Assembly: GCA_037367355.1 (NCBI GenBank)
Contig: CM074699.1
Span: forward strand, 806,001-870,000
Reading direction: 5' to 3'
Source of the DNA: Neoscytalidium dimidiatum
Taxonomy: Eukaryota; Ascomycota; Dothideomycetes; Botryosphaeriales; Botryosphaeriaceae
DNA length: 64,000 bases
The notes beneath the pieces are model-generated. The model was given only the letters and a program-made list of their open reading frames with translations, was not told the DNA's origin and searched no databases. Below are positions 31,104 to 43,642 of the stretch, one piece after another; position 1 is the stretch's first letter; each line of letters begins with the position of its first letter. A program made the translations under genes and the position numbers.

Positions 31104-32402
31104 TTACAATTCCTTCTTAACAGCCGGTGCATGATTCGCGCCCGACGCCTTCAATGCGATCGGCTCCCCCTTCTCACTATGCGCAAGCTCCTTAAGAGTC
31201 TTGAGCATCGCATCCCTAGTCTCGGTAGTGATGCGGTCAACGTCTGCAGCCGTGAGGTTCTTGGTCTGGATCGGAGGGAGGACTGAAACAAAATATGGAT
31301 TAGCACCAACTCTAAATCCACGACTCGATCCACGAAACTCAAACCGAGAGAGGTCAACTCACCCTTGACCGGCACAACGCCGCTGTTGAAAATCTTCTTC
31401 TTGATATTCAGGACATTGCTATAGTTCGCAACGACGATCGGCACAATGGGGACCTGAGCCTGTACAGCGAGGTGGAAAGCGCCCTTCTTGAAGGGCAGGA
31501 GCTCGGGATCTTCGGCGTAAGAGCGGGTTCCCTCCGGGAAGATGTAGACGCTCTGCTTCTGCTCACGCATGAAGTTGGCGGCGCCGTCGAAGGCAGCGCG
31601 AGCGGTCTTGCTGTTGCCGCGATCGATGAAGACGGACTTCGACAGGGTCACTATGAAAAGTCGATATGTTAGACAGTGTTGGCATTAAGAACAAGTATAG
31701 CGGCGAGACTTACTGAACCAGCCCAGGAAAGGAGTGTACTTCAAACTCTTCTTGGCAGTGACACTGGTGTACTTTGGGAAGATGCACCCGAGCATAAGGA
31801 CGTCGAGCTCACTATACACGGATCACGTTAGCTATAGCTCTCCCTAGCTCATATGTGACCTCTCCGACCCGGTCGACATGTCTCCTTGTGCTCCCTCCCC
31901 ACAATTTCCCCAGATCTCCCTCCACCACACCTCCGGACGCTCCGTGCTTTAGCTTGCTCCTCCGATCTCACGCCACCACTCCGCATCACCTCCCCACTAT
32001 CACTCCCCCCAAAAAAACAAAAGACACAAAGCATAATCGGGACGAACAAAAAGGACCCACTCACGTCTGATGATTCCCCACGAACACCGCCGGGCGCTCC
32101 AGCAGATGCTCCTCGCCCTCGACGACCACGAAGCTGACGCCGGTGCCGAACCACATGAGCCACTTGAACGCGCGCGCCGTCGTCCACTGCGACAGGCCGC
32201 CGTAGCCCGCCGCGCGCAGCGCCACGCTTGCGACGACGCCGTAGCACGCCGCCACGACCAGGCACGTTATGGACACGATCGCGCGCGCGGCGAACGTCAG
32301 CATCTTGTGCGGCTTGCCGGAGGCGGGCGCGACGAGGGCGAGGCCGTGCAGGAGGACGGGCGACAGGATGATCAGGGCCAGGGCGCGGAGGAGGGCGCCC
32401 AT
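31104..32402 (-). CDS. SLC1: 1-acyl-sn-glycerol-3-phosphate acyltransferase (Slc1 type)
   Basis: Exons 32402-32065, 31811-31714, 31650-31363 and 31282-31104, phase-consistent, giving 300 residues; yeast Slc1 is of similar length. It acylates lysophosphatidic acid to phosphatidic acid in the ER or lipid-droplet membrane. Two hydrophobic segments lie in residues 1-75. The catalytic NHxxxxD motif is NHQTELD at about 110-116, split by the first intron. Motif II region FIDRGN, the substrate-binding FPEGTRS at about 190, and VPIVPIVVANYS follow. The C terminus ends in KKEL, which can act as an ER-retention-like signal, though this is inference. The start at 32402 is the first ATG ahead of the first membrane segment. 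Confidence 0.93.
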
Positions 32403-33848
32403 CGGAGCGGTGCGGGGCGGGAGGGCGGGCAAAGCGCGTGCGTGTGGGCGAGCGGGAAGGGTAGGCTTGACGCGCTCGTCTGGTTGGGAATGCGATGAAG
32501 CAGGATTCCTCGACGGCGCTTTGTGCGCAATGCGGTAGGTTGGCGTGCTGGGGGTTGTTTTCGTCTGGAAAGGGTGTTCTTTTTGTTTTTTTTTCTTTTT
32601 CGTGACGCGCTGGGAGTGCTGTTTCTCAACTTGGGCGGCGTGCCCTTTCTTTTTGCTTTCCTTGCAGATGTTTCTGGTGGGAAGCGCGGGTGCGTTGGGC
32701 GGAGGATGCGCGCGCGCCGAGGTTGGTGGAATAGGGCAGGTCAGTCGGATGGTTGCCCGGCGCGTGATGGGGGAATTTTTTTGGGCCGTTCCCCGCCGAT
32801 GTCACTGCTCAGCTGGCTTTACTGTGAGGTTGGAGAGAACAATTGAGTGTTCGGGCGACGATGTGCGCCGGCGAGGGATGAGGACAGTGTCGGGGGAGGT
32901 CCGTCCGGAGCGTGGGGTGAAGCAGGAGTCAGTCGGCAGCGGTTGTGTTGAGGTGGGATGTCGGAGCTGGCGCTTTTTTCTGTTGCCGATGGATTGAGCT
33001 GGGCAGCAGCTCACAAGCCCGGGCGGTGAGCAAGCTTGGACCCGGAAGCTTGGATGCTGCACCTGTCTGGCTGGGGCCCGCAGCCAAGCCATGCCTCGCA
33101 ACCTCAGGCATGCAACTGCAGATCCACCTGCACCTTCCCTTTCCTTGCCTGTATTGGCCCGCCTTGAATGCCATCACGCGACCGAATCAAGTGCTTTGCT
33201 CAAGAAAATATCCCAGCCGATCAGCAAGACTTTCATTCAAGGCTCTCGCCCCATCGTCATTATCCGAGCATCAGAAAGCTGCCAGAAGTACACGATCCCT
33301 TCTTGACGACCAATGGACCTATCGCTCCCAGATCTCCTCCATAGCCCAATTTCCCTGCCCTCTCACTGACCGGAAAGAACTTATTGTACACCAAGGAGAA
33401 AGGCCGGTCCCCTTCCCATCGTGAAATCAAGCCCAAAGGCGCCAACCCAATGCATGCTTCCAAGAGAAGTAACGGGTCACCAAGACCCGGGCAAATAATG
33501 ATACTCCAAAAAACGCCTGTATGCTCGCTTGTTTCAAACCAGATTTCGAAGAAAAAAGCACTGTGGCCGTATTTCATCCAACCGTCACGCGTCCAATCGG
33601 AATGAAGCGACTACCGCTAGGTCAACTTTTATGCATCACAACGGCTACAGCTCAGTATGCCATGCTGTACCATTGTTCTGCGCGCTTTTGTTGAGGTACG
33701 CCATGCAAAATGACAAATGTGACAGGAGGGTAGTGCAGAGGTGTGCAAGGGCGGTGAGTTGGGAGCCATCCACCAACCGCGAAGGTAATAAACGGCACAG
33801 CCGAAAATTTTAACAACCTCCAGATGATAGGAATGTAGAGTACGCAGT
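32403..33848. other. intergenic stretch, nothing recognised
   Basis: Promoter side of the acyltransferase and 3' flank of the APC3 gene. A T-rich tract occurs at about 32580-32610. Open frames on the plus strand up to 159 codons (about 32945-33424) show no motif. Confidence 0.4.
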
Positions 33849-36456
33849 TCAAGCGCCATCATCATCTTCATACTCGTCATCCTCGTCATCTTCCAGTGAC
33901 TCCATGGCCTCCTTGATATACTGTGCAGCCTGAAGCAGGGTCAGCAGGCTTCCTTTGTGAATGGATACCTCACCAACATACCTTTGGATCTAGATTGAGC
34001 GCAATAGTGAAGTGTCTTATTGCGCTCGTCTTTTCCCTCATCATCTTGTACAACTTGCCAAGCATGAAGTGTACGTTGGCCTCATCGGGCGCCAAATCTT
34101 TCAGATACTCCAATTCCTCTAGGGCCGACTTCGTCTTCCTCAAGTTCATCAACACCCTCGCTTTCTTGAATCGTGCCAATGCGCTGTTGGGGTCGAGTCG
34201 GCAGGCCTCGTTGTACTGAAGTAGCGCAGCTTGTGGCTTACGCATTCTCTCGAGAACAACACCGATGCAAACAAGCAGCACGGGATTTCTCGGGTTGATG
34301 TGATGCGCGTTCTTGTAATGCTTCTCAGCAATCTCGTATTTCCCCATCTTTTCATAGACCCGACCCAACCCGTACCAACCGTTGTAATGCCGGCTGTCCG
34401 CTGCTATGGCGCTCCGATATGCAAAGAGCGCTTTGTCAAACTCTTCGTTTGCGACGTGTTCGTGACCCTGTAGAGTGAAAGCATAGGCAAACTTCGGATC
34501 CAGTTGAGTAGCGCGTCGGAAGCATTTGATCGCTTGGTCATGTTCGCGCTGAAGGGAGAATGAATTACCGATGGCGCACCAAGCCTGCGGCGATAGTCGA
34601 TCTGCCTCAATGAGTTCGTGCGCGAGGTAGGCTAAGTCGGTTTCGCTCTTTGTATGCCAAAGTACTGTAGAGTATACTTCCATGTCCTCCATCCTAGAGG
34701 GAGCGATCCGTTTTACCTTCTCGAATACCTCAGCGGCTTCATTGTACTTTGCCTGTTCGTACTTTGCCCGCCCCATCTGTGCGAGGACCCAGGGAGTCTC
34801 TCGCTGCGATGTTGGAAGGGACATAAACTCGTCCCATGCAGACTGAGAAGAGTAACGACTGAGGAGATAGTAGCCGCTTCCTAACTTGCCAAAAAGATCC
34901 AGAAGCCATTGCAACGCTTCTCTCTCCTTTGCGAGCTCTTGGGCAGCAGCAGATAGTTGCTGCTTCTGAGGTGCGGTCGCCGTAGTATTCCCGCCCAGGG
35001 CACTTTGTGAACGGCTCTCTTTCAAATCTCGATCGGTGACTTCAATAGGCTTCCTGTTGCCGCTGATAACCCTTCCCACTGCCGAGGTTCCAGCTCTGGT
35101 GCTCTTCGCAGCGGTTGGTAGTTTAGCTCTCCGTACCTCCCTCTTCTCTCTTTCCTGCGTCTCTGCACTTTTTCCAGAAGCAAAAGCCCTGCTTCCCGAG
35201 GGCCGGATGTGATCTTGCACAGACTGCATCAGACGATGGCTTCTCCGTGGTTGAGCCGCAGCGTTAGTAGCAGCGGCACTGGCATGCGCCATATTGCCAG
35301 ATACTGTTCGTTTCTGAGCGCCCGCAGTGGACGATTTCACAGGCTCTGCGTGGTCGCTAGAATCAGTCCCAGACCTGCCCCGGCTGCGCGTAGTGATCGA
35401 TTTCATTCTGGGGACGTCTATTCCCGAGTCCGCCAAAGACGGCATCTGCCGAGGTCTCCTTGCTGGCGCGTGTGGTGGTTCCGCGCTTGGCACCCGAGTC
35501 ATCGGCACACCTGCTTCGCCCATCATAACGTCCTCATCATACGAACCGCCTCCATTACCAACCGGAGTCTCCGCGTCGGATCCGGATAGCCCGTTGCTAT
35601 TCGATGAAAAAGCGTTCAATCTCGCGAAGAGACTACCGCCGTTCTTTTGGCCATTTTCTGCTCGGCCGGAGCTGTTGAACGGGTCAGGAGTGTAAACCGC
35701 ACTGGGCATACTCGCTGCATTCGCTGGCGGTGAGTCAGGCAGTGCGCTGGACGCTGATAACAATGCCGACATCTCGGGGGTCATCTTGAAGACATTGGAA
35801 GGACGGACAACGGCGCCTGCTACGGATTAGCGCTCGTAAAGCCCCGCGTGGGATAAAGGCAACCAACCACTATCGCAAAGGTCGAGAAAGGCATCCCACA
35901 TAAAGGGATTGAGCTTCAAGGACTCAGCATAGCATGCAATTGCCTTGTTGGCGTCCCCTTGAGCTCGCCACAGCTTTCCTAGGAGGCAGTTCACGGCTGC
36001 GGCGTCGGGTAGGTGGCGTCTCGATGTTTCCGAGTGTTTGTCTAGCAAAAATGAAATCTGTTAGAATCGGTGGTTCGTCTGCTGTTGCGCATCGCTGGGC
36101 CTGCAGATGCACCTACTCCAGTAATTCCGGCCGCCCCAGAAGCCCCTCGCGCGGTCTAGCGCTGTTGTACCCTCGTGGTAGCGTTCCAAGCCCAAACATG
36201 CTTGCGCAAAGACATACGCACAGCCAAGGTGTTGCCCTCGTAGACCTTTCTCACGGCTGTAGTCGTAGGCAGCTTTTAAGCGGCCAAGGCGGAGGTGGCA
36301 GAGCGCAAGTAGATGTGCAGCCTCGGCGCTGCGCGGTTCCTGACCATGCAGGCGGCCGGCGAGGAACAGCGCATTCTGCACGAGGTCATTGTCGAGGTGG
36401 TAATATATAAGCTGCCGCAGTTGGGCTGCAACGTAGGGGTTTGGTGTAGGTGACAT
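33849..36456 (-). CDS. CDC27: anaphase-promoting complex subunit 3 (Cdc27/BimA), TPR protein
   Basis: Exons 36456-36117, 36041-35868, 35816-33982 and 33929-33849, phase-consistent, giving 809 residues, close to Aspergillus BimA. It is a scaffold subunit of the nuclear APC/C ubiquitin ligase that binds the IR tails of co-activators. An N-terminal TPR domain (residues 1-~170: YHLDNDLVQNALFLAGRLH, KLWRAQGDANKAIACYAESLKLNPFMWDAFLDLCD) is followed by a long Ser-rich linker (about 175-430) with many potential Cdk/proline-directed sites. The C-terminal TPR array (about 450-780) contains SPQAWCAIGNSFSLQREHDQAIKCFRRATQLDPKFAYAF and HYNGWYGLGRVYEKMGKYEIAEKHY. The tail is acidic. Exon 4 encodes the last 26 residues. 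Confidence 0.95.
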
Positions 36457-37131
36457 GGCGGCAGGTGTATCGAAGACGTCAACGACTGTGGTGCGAGCGG
36501 TCGCGGGAACGAGGTCGAGAGGGGTGGAAAGGCTGTGGGAGCCTTCGAGAACGGGTGCGAGAGAGGTCGGAAGGATGCAGCGTGGTTACGCCATGAATGC
36601 AAGCCTGAGTTGTCGCAAGACCAGAACCGGGGTGTTTGTGTACAGGCCGTCAGCCACGACAAAGCGGAGCGACGCAGGCTCGGCGGAGATGAACGCGGCG
36701 CGGCGATCGGAAGCGGTGCTGTCAGCGCGCAGCCATGAAGGCTGGGAGGTGGTAGAAGGTGGCGGGTTGCGCGACGGGCAGGCAGCGTGGCGTGAAGCGA
36801 GAGATGGGTGGCCGAGGCGCGATTGTGATGGCTAGTGTCGTCGGGACGCTTGCTCTCTGTTGTTGTGCAGGCCCGAGCGGTTGGCGGGCAGGCTCCCGGC
36901 GATCTTTTAGCGCTTCCGGCAAGCGCCCATGGGTTCCCCCAGAGACTGCGCGCCCAAACGTCACCCCAGCCAAAAGTTGGACACCTCACGCCGCAATCTG
37001 CTGTCTTTCCCCTCCACACGCGAATCGCCTTGGGATAACCTCTTTGGCCGAGTGAGCTGACGCACACTGCTAGGCCGTCTGGTATCGCCTCAGCCCTCTA
37101 GCTCTGGAACCAGACCAACGCGTTTCAAACA
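36457..37131. promoter_or_regulatory. divergent intergenic region, APC3 / SND2
   Basis: A 675-bp region between two divergently transcribed housekeeping genes; both promoters must lie here. No TATA box is seen. Confidence 0.45.
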
Positions 37132-37925
37132 ATGGCCCAGGTACGTTGCACCTTACCCGTCGTCGCTTTTCGTAAAATGCGACATTCGCACTGTCAACTG
37201 GCGTAATCAAACATCATACTTCGACCTGGATTTCTCAGATGTCTTGCCTATTCACAGGGTTCACAACCTGGAGAGTCGCTCTTCTGCCCTCTTCTGCCCT
37301 CTTCTGCAAGCTTCCACGTCACCCGTTCACCACTGACCAAATGTTCAGAAATCGCAGAAGCAGCTTGCTGCCCGCAATAAGGAGCAGCTCAACCGGACCC
37401 TCCTAGTGGCCCTCGGTATCCATGCGTTCTTTCTGCTATCAAAGCTGCTATTCTCCAAGACTTGGTCCAGGCGATCCATTACCGTCTATATTCTGTGTTC
37501 GCTACCCTCGTGGATAATCCAGTTCTGGTTCGAGCGCATCGCACGCCCAACTTACGACAAAGAAACTGGTCAGCTCCGTCGCGCTGGCGAGGATTTGGAG
37601 GCTGCCGGTCTGACAGAGTGGATGTGGGATGTGTTGTACTGGACATACGGTTGTGTTATTATGGTCGCCGCGGTGGGCGATGGTGCTTGGTGGCTTTGGG
37701 TAAGCTAACCTCCGCTTCTACAATTGACGGTTTACTAATATTACCTAGGCTGTCGTGCCTCTTTACTCGGTCTATTTGGCCTACACAACCTTCATTGGCG
37801 CAAAACAGAGCATGGCCGGACTCGCAGGGGCCGGCAGTCCGGACGCCGCCCAAGGTGTGTCTACTGGTAGCAAACGACAGCAGAAGCTTGAAAAGCGTGG
37901 AGGACAAAAAATACAGTACAGATAA
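37132..37925 (+). CDS. SND2: SRP-independent ER targeting protein Snd2 / TMEM208 (DUF788)
   Basis: Exons 37132-37140, 37349-37699 and 37749-37925, giving 178 residues. Exon 1 encodes only MAQ and is followed by a 208-bp intron; the family start MAQKSQKQLAARNKEQLNRT supports this. The protein is an ER membrane component of the SND pathway that targets proteins with internal or C-terminal membrane segments. Hydrophobic segments: LLVALGIHAFFLLSKLLF (about 20-38), SITVYILCSLPSWIIQFWFE (about 46-66), and WMWDVLYWTYGCVIMVAAV with the following VVPLYSVYLAYTTF. The basic C terminus (KRQQKLEKRGGQK) is typical. It converges on the BAX-inhibitor-like gene with 225 bp between stops. Confidence 0.9.
37279..37307 (+). 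repeat. short tandem repeat in SND2 intron 1
   Basis: A 10-bp unit (CTCTTCTGCC) is repeated just under three times inside the first intron. Confidence 0.8.
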
Positions 37926-38150
37926 AAGCATGCGTACAACGCGAGCGAAGAAGAATCATGGAAAATATAATTCCAAACTGGTCAATGAAACCTGTTGAAA
38001 GCAACCGATGACCTCAATCTGACCCAACTCAAGAAGCACTTTCCAGAACGCCGGAGCCCACATATCCCAATAGGAAAAGTAGTAGTATTACCCCTTCAAT
38101 TCTCTCATTCCAGATAGGCGGGTTCCAGGAGCATTTTGTCCAGAGGTATC

Positions 38151-39394
38151 TTAGTTGTTCTGCTGGCTGTTCAGGATGCGAAGGATGGCCAGGAACAAGT
38201 TAATGATGTCCAGGTAAAGGGACACGGCAGCGGCAATCTCCTCCTCAACGTGGTAATGACGCATGACCAACTGGGTGTCGACAAGGATATAACCGCTGAA
38301 GATAAGAGCAGCGACAATGCCGTAACCGAGCTCGACCTTGCTATTATACGGAAAGAAGGCCGACATGAAGCCGAAGATGATCAGGACCCAGATAGCGCCG
38401 AAGAGGTAGGGCATCCAAGACGTGAAGTCATATTTGGTCTGGCAGGCAAAGAGGGTCAGGGCAACAAAGATGGCCAGGGTAAAGATGAGAGCCTCGAGAA
38501 CGATCCTGGCATTGTAGAAGGAGGTGATAACGGAGATAGAGTACGCCTCGAGGACGGTGAAACCGGTAAGAAATATCAGGTTGGTCGGGTAGGACTTGCG
38601 CTTCCAGAAAGTGAGAAGCATGAAACCGATGGCGCCGAAAAGCGAGATCCACATCATCCACGAGTTGCTTTGAATCCAGCTCTTGTATCCGGTGCTGAAG
38701 AATGAGATGGAGCTCAAGACAGCAGTCGCGAGAAGCTGAACAGTCCTGCAGAATCCCGTCAGCTAAAATGTCATTGCCTTGCGTTGTGCGCTTCCCTCAG
38801 AATGCCTGGCGCATTTGCTGAGTCTAGATAAGAAAGCGGAAGAGAAAGAAGACCATCGCGGAAGCTGGATCAAGATCACGGGCGTAGCTGTCACGGAAGC
38901 AGCCGATCGAGCGCACCAGGAAATCAATCCAGCTTCTGAGACGTCTTGTAACAGACATTCCAACACAGACTTGTATGTGTGTATGTTCCTGGGATATAAC
39001 GCGGCGGGTCGCAATCCAAAACATAAGGCACCCGAGAAACCCTCAAATATTCGGACTGCGGGGGGACTTACAGGATGGCATAGACCTTGCGGATGAACTG
39101 CATACGAATGTCCAGGGTTGCCTCAGCGACAACGCCTCCGAACTGCGCCCTGTCAGCCAAAGCCTTGCGCACAGCTAGCAGAGCTATTCTTACCTTGAAG
39201 TCATCCGGTACGTTGTCATATTCGCCGCGCGCAACACCGGAGAGGAGGGCAGCGTTAGTGGCAGCTTCAGCCTCGTATGCAGGTGGCGCCTGGCTGTATC
39301 CTGCCGACTGCTCGTCCTCGAACGAGTCGCGTTGAGGAGCAGGCTGGTATTTGGTATTCGCGGCCATGGTGTCGTAGTTGCGGTTGCCACTCAT
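38151..39394 (-). CDS. BXI1: BAX inhibitor-1 / lifeguard-like protein (Bxi1 type)
   Basis: Exons 39394-39194, 39142-39072 and 38745-38151, phase-consistent, giving 288 residues. The second intron is long (326 bp). The protein is a seven-helix membrane calcium-leak channel-like factor of the ER or vacuole that modulates cell death and the unfolded-protein response. A Pro/Tyr-rich cytosolic N terminus (QPAPQRDSF...PPAYEAE) precedes DIRMQFIRKVYAILTVQLLATAV, the family entry motif. Helices continue to the C-terminal signature SGYILVDTQLVMRHYHVEEEIAAAVSLYLDIINLFLAILRIL, which includes the conserved Asp pair of the pH sensor. Confidence 0.95.
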
Positions 39395-39996
39395 GTGTGG
39401 ATTTGAGGCTGGTGTTGCGTAGATGTCGGGGGTGGTGAGGTATGCGAGATTGCGTTCGGCGGGCGGGCAGTGGAAGACGGAGGACGGATGACGGAGGCGC
39501 CCATGTACTTAGCTTTGTGCAATGCGGGAGCGCGGCGGCTCAGTTGGCGTCACGTCCAGGCAGAAAGTGCTGGAATGCGCCCAACGCGAGGCACAGCAAA
39601 CCAGCATCAGAGCGCGCCGCCACGTGCTGATCGCTATTCAGACGGTCTCCGGCAACCAGCCGCGCAGTTGTCGCATCGCGCGCATCATGCAGCGGTGTCT
39701 TAGGCGGGGAGCTCAGGCCGGGCAGCACGATCGGCGGCGGTGCGCGCCCTGGGAGCGCCAAGCTTTGGCCTCAGGCATGTGTTTGAACAGCGCGTCCTCC
39801 CCAGAAACAGCGCCAGCGCGACAGGAGATGAGCCAAACACCTCTCCGCCAACTCCCACACACCGCCCACGACCCGATCCATCGCGCCCCCGTCATGTCCA
39901 AATAGACCCTGCGCCCTGCCACAATCAAATCTGAACCACCATTGAGCACCCATCAGCCCCTTTCGGCGCCCGCCCAACGCGTTCTCAACGCCCACC
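39395..39996. promoter_or_regulatory. divergent intergenic region, BXI1 / dynein light intermediate chain
   Basis: A 602-bp GC-rich region between divergently transcribed genes; no TATA box or other element was identified. Confidence 0.45.
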
Positions 39997-41781
39997 ATGT
40001 CCGCATCACACCGCATATCCTCCTACAGCAACCGAAGCAGCTCGCCCGGCCGCCCCCGCAGCCAAGATGAGAACAAGAACATCTGGTCATCCATGCTGGA
40101 TGGCGTGTCAAGTGGGAAGCGGTTACCGGAAAAGAGCTTGCTGGTTCTCGGTCAGTAACGTTGTACACGTTATGTTTGAACGGAGTCTAACCGCCATTTC
40201 CGCGCCTGCAGGAGGCACACCCGACACACAGAAAGATTTCCTAGAATCGCTCACGATGGATGAGAGCGGCAGAAGACGGCCGCCGGACCGTGGCCGCAGA
40301 CCGCCCATCGCCAACCAATTCGCTCTCGGCTACACGTATCAAGACGTTTTGGACGCGGACCAGGATGGTGCGCTGCAGGCATTTCGACTACCACGATTGC
40401 AAACACTGACATCTGCCAGATATCCTTGCTCGTCTGTCCCTGTACTTATTAACCGATCCATCACCCTCATTCACACCCCTCCTCAAACCTCTCCTCACAC
40501 CCCGCACTCTCCCGAACATGCTAATAGTCATCCTACTGGACTGGGCACAGCCCTGGCTTTGGGTCCGGCAACTGCGCGAATGGATACGCGTCCTGCGTTC
40601 TCTCATGGTATCCTTGGATGACGACTGCAAAGACGTAGCGGAGGAGAACATTGTACAGTGGCAAGAGCGGGGCCGGAAAAATAACCTCGACGGTACTCCC
40701 GGCACTGGAGCAGATGGCGATATCTCTATACCCGTAGGACCCGGTGAATGGGACGAGCCACTTGGTATACCGCTTTGTGTAGTATGTCAAAATGCGGACA
40801 AGATCGAGGCGTTGGAGAGGGAGCGTGGTTGGAAGGAGGAGGAGTTCGATTTCGTGTTGCAGTACATGCGCACCATTTTACTAAAGCACGGCGCCTCGCT
40901 CATTTACACGATGCCCGCGGCGCCCGGATCCCTACAGACGCTCGTGCACTCCAGCCTCGGCATAAAATCCATGCTCCAGAAGAACCAACTCAAGCACAAC
41001 GTCATCGATCGCGACCGTGTTCTTGTTCCCCCGAACTGGGATTCTTGGGGGAAAATTCGCGTCTTGCGGGATGGCTTCGATGCGGAAGGTGTCAGTCAAG
41101 CTTGGTCTGTTGATATTCAAACGCCACAACAGCGAAAACCGTCTTTGAACGGCGAAGCGAACGGCGAAGCGAACAGCGAAGAAGTTCTCCAAAACGGCGT
41201 GCATCAAGAGCTCGAGGAGGAGTCTCCAGCTGTCGCTATTTACGAGGAGACCATACGCGACCCCACTCGCGACTCTCTTCTCGCACAGGGTCTGCCTGTC
41301 AACACTCTTAATGGTGCAAACGGGATCGAAATCGAGAGTCAGGATAATCAAATGTTCCTTGCCAGCCAGCTCGAAGTCCTCGACAAACTGCGCGCGGAGG
41401 ATGAGAAGGCGAAGACAGCAAGCAATAAGGAAAAGAAAGCAGGCGCGTACATCACGCATGGCACAGGAGACTCGTCCGTTGCGGGTACAAACAATGCGGG
41501 CAGTGGTGTCGTTGAAGAACACATTGGACCGGTGCAATTCAACATGGGTGGCATCCAGGTGGATGCAGACGATATGCTGAAGCGGTTGAAGGTATGTAAA
41601 ACTCCGACATCGGCACAGCACGCTTTGCTAAAGGCCTCCCCCACAGGATCGCGAGGCAAGCCGCGAGGAGAATGGCGACAGCGGTGTACACAGTCCTGTC
41701 GACGACGGCAAGACCGAAAACGAGCGTCTTGCCAATTTCTTTGCCGGTCTCATGAAGAAAACAAGCAGCCCTCGCTCATGA
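39997..41781 (+). CDS. cytoplasmic dynein light intermediate chain
   Basis: Exons 39997-40150, 40212-40367, 40420-41591 and 41647-41781, phase-consistent, giving 538 residues. It links the dynein heavy chain to cargo adaptors for retrograde transport and nuclear migration. The Ras-like fold begins with ENKNIWSSMLDGVSSGKRLPEKSLLVLGGTPDTQKDFL. The P-loop position is degenerate (GGTPDTQ in place of GxxxxGKS/T), as in fungal homologues. Then come ANQFALGYTYQDVLD, a region with DWAQPWLWVRQLREWI, PLCVVCQNADKIEALERERGW, RTILLKHGASLIYT and FDAEGVSQAW. The C-terminal half is adaptor-binding and partly disordered, with a helical segment FLASQLEVLDKLRAEDEK and a short conserved end ERLANFFAGLMKK that resembles the adaptor-binding helix. 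Confidence 0.94.
41148..41181 (+). repeat. in-frame 12-bp tandem repeat in dynein light intermediate chain
   Basis: The unit AACGGCGAAGCG occurs about 2.8 times and encodes NGEANGEANSEE, in the disordered part of the protein. Confidence 0.85.
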
Positions 41782-43642
41782 TTGAAGACATCGGCCCTGC
41801 GGAACACCCACTATTATCGGCTCCTATTTACATGCCACGCTTCTACCGGAGCTTGCACTCATCTAGTCTCATCTGTGTGGCGATGCATAAGTTCGCCTAC
41901 GATCGTTGACATCACAACATTTCACGTGCAGACGAGGAGTGTGTTTAGGCTTGTGGGGATGAATAACGACTAATTATCCAAGGGGGGTGAATCATTGGCT
42001 TAGAAGTACCAAGGGAATGAATGGTTGGACCTGGGAACGGGGAAGAAGGAGTTGTTTTTCTCGTGATGGGACACGAAGGATAGCAGCAGCCACGATCGGG
42101 CTTTTGTTACCGGACAACTGCCAAAGAACGAATGATGAGCGATACGTCGACAAAATGGTTGGGAAAGTCAAATGGTGAAAGTCTATGGGGTGAGTCTTTC
42201 TCTCTGCACTTTTTTCTCATGGGAGGGCGAGGGTGCGTATGTGCGGCTTGGCTTTATATACCCCCTTTTTTGCTGGTAGAATATTCTTTATCGAATCAAT
42301 AGTGGAGCGGTGAGCATCTTGTGCTGTGGGTGTGTTTGCTCGGTTGGCATTTGTATATTCAAATATTTCTGCCTCGGGCATCTAATTTTACTCGAGATGA
42401 TTCGGGTTCCGCCTTTCGCCACCCTAAATCACAAGTCGAACGACTACTAAAAGTATCGGACCCACCATCGTCACTTCGGCCCCAATTTCCCCTTCAATAC
42501 CTTAGACATTCATTCTGTCACCCCGGAAGCTGTCCCCCTATACTGACGACTTTCCCGAAGAACAACAGCAGCGGGAAGAAGTGGCAGTAGCAGCAGACCC
42601 AAGACGAGCTTCTTTTCTCCGCAGACTCTCCGCGTTCCATGCTAACCTTCAAAACGACGACGCCAAAAAAAAAAAAAAAAAAAAGCAAGCAAAGCGTAAT
42701 CCCTACCAGTCTACAGCTCCCCTAACCAAGTGCACATAGCTCGTGCACTAAGAAGCAACCGGCCCCGAAACAGCCACGCCTGGTACAGGCGGGAGGGCGG
42801 AGCGGCGCGGTGCCGGACAACCTTAAAACTTCTCTGCTTTGCGACAGCACCGCCGCGGGTCATTTTCCTTTTCCAACAACTACACTAGGATCATTGGACG
42901 CCCTGGAAGCCGCGTAGGGACACAAGGTCGCACTGTACAGCATTCGCTAGGCTTCACTCGGTGCTGCTGTGGTCTGTGGGATCCATTGATATGCGTCGCT
43001 ATGCCATTATCTTCTGTAATTTAGGGTTCGCTGTTCAGCAAGAGAAGGAAGAAAGAGATGATAAATACGGCCAGAATGCCGCGTTTCATAATCATTTGTT
43101 CATACATTAGACACGACACAGAGAATAATCCCCCAGGGAGAACGTGGGGAAGGCAAGGCTTGGGAATGACAAAAAAAAGGACAATGAACCCCATTTCTCG
43201 ACCAAGACTTACGATCCGTAAAGATGAGATCTCCAAGACAGGCCACGCAGACGCGACTGCCAAAGGAAAAGCTCATCAAATCCCAAAAAGAAGACGAAGA
43301 CGGCCGACCTCAGCGTCTCAGTGACAAAAATGAAAACGAGGTATGAAAACCAAACGAGGAAGTAAATACGAAGAAGAATTAATCACTGAACCACAAAAGT
43401 GTAGGTAGGTATCATAGAAAACAAAGCACGACGACATCTCTCAGATCCAACAATTGTCCCCCTGCCTTCTTTCCAGGCCCCACCTTTTCTTTCCCCATCA
43501 TTCCAATGCAAACCCCCTATGCAATCCTTTTCCAATGCCCCCAGTGACTTTCTTCCGTTTTCAGACCACCAAACCGTGAAGCCGTACACCAACCCCCTTT
43601 TCTCAATCAAGCCCCCATTACATTTTGCCCAACTTAATACTT
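41782..43642. other. convergent intergenic stretch, nothing recognised
   Basis: About 1.9 kb between convergent stops. It holds the poly(A) run at 42665-42684 and AT-rich sequence. No gene is supported. Confidence 0.4.
42665..42684 (+). repeat. poly(A) run of 20
   Basis: Twenty consecutive A in intergenic DNA between the dynein and RhoGEF genes. No target-site duplication was noticed around it. It may be a simple slippage tract. Confidence 0.9.

Noticed and set aside
32945..33424. 159-codon open frame on the plus strand
   Set aside because: No motif, no splice context, and composition similar to the surrounding non-coding DNA.
38136..38705. 189-codon open frame on the plus strand
   Set aside because: Antisense to the BAX-inhibitor-like gene; charged low-complexity product.
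42665..42684. 20-A run considered as a retroposon tail
   Set aside because: No upstream coding remnant and no flanking duplication seen; a simple slippage tract is enough to explain it.
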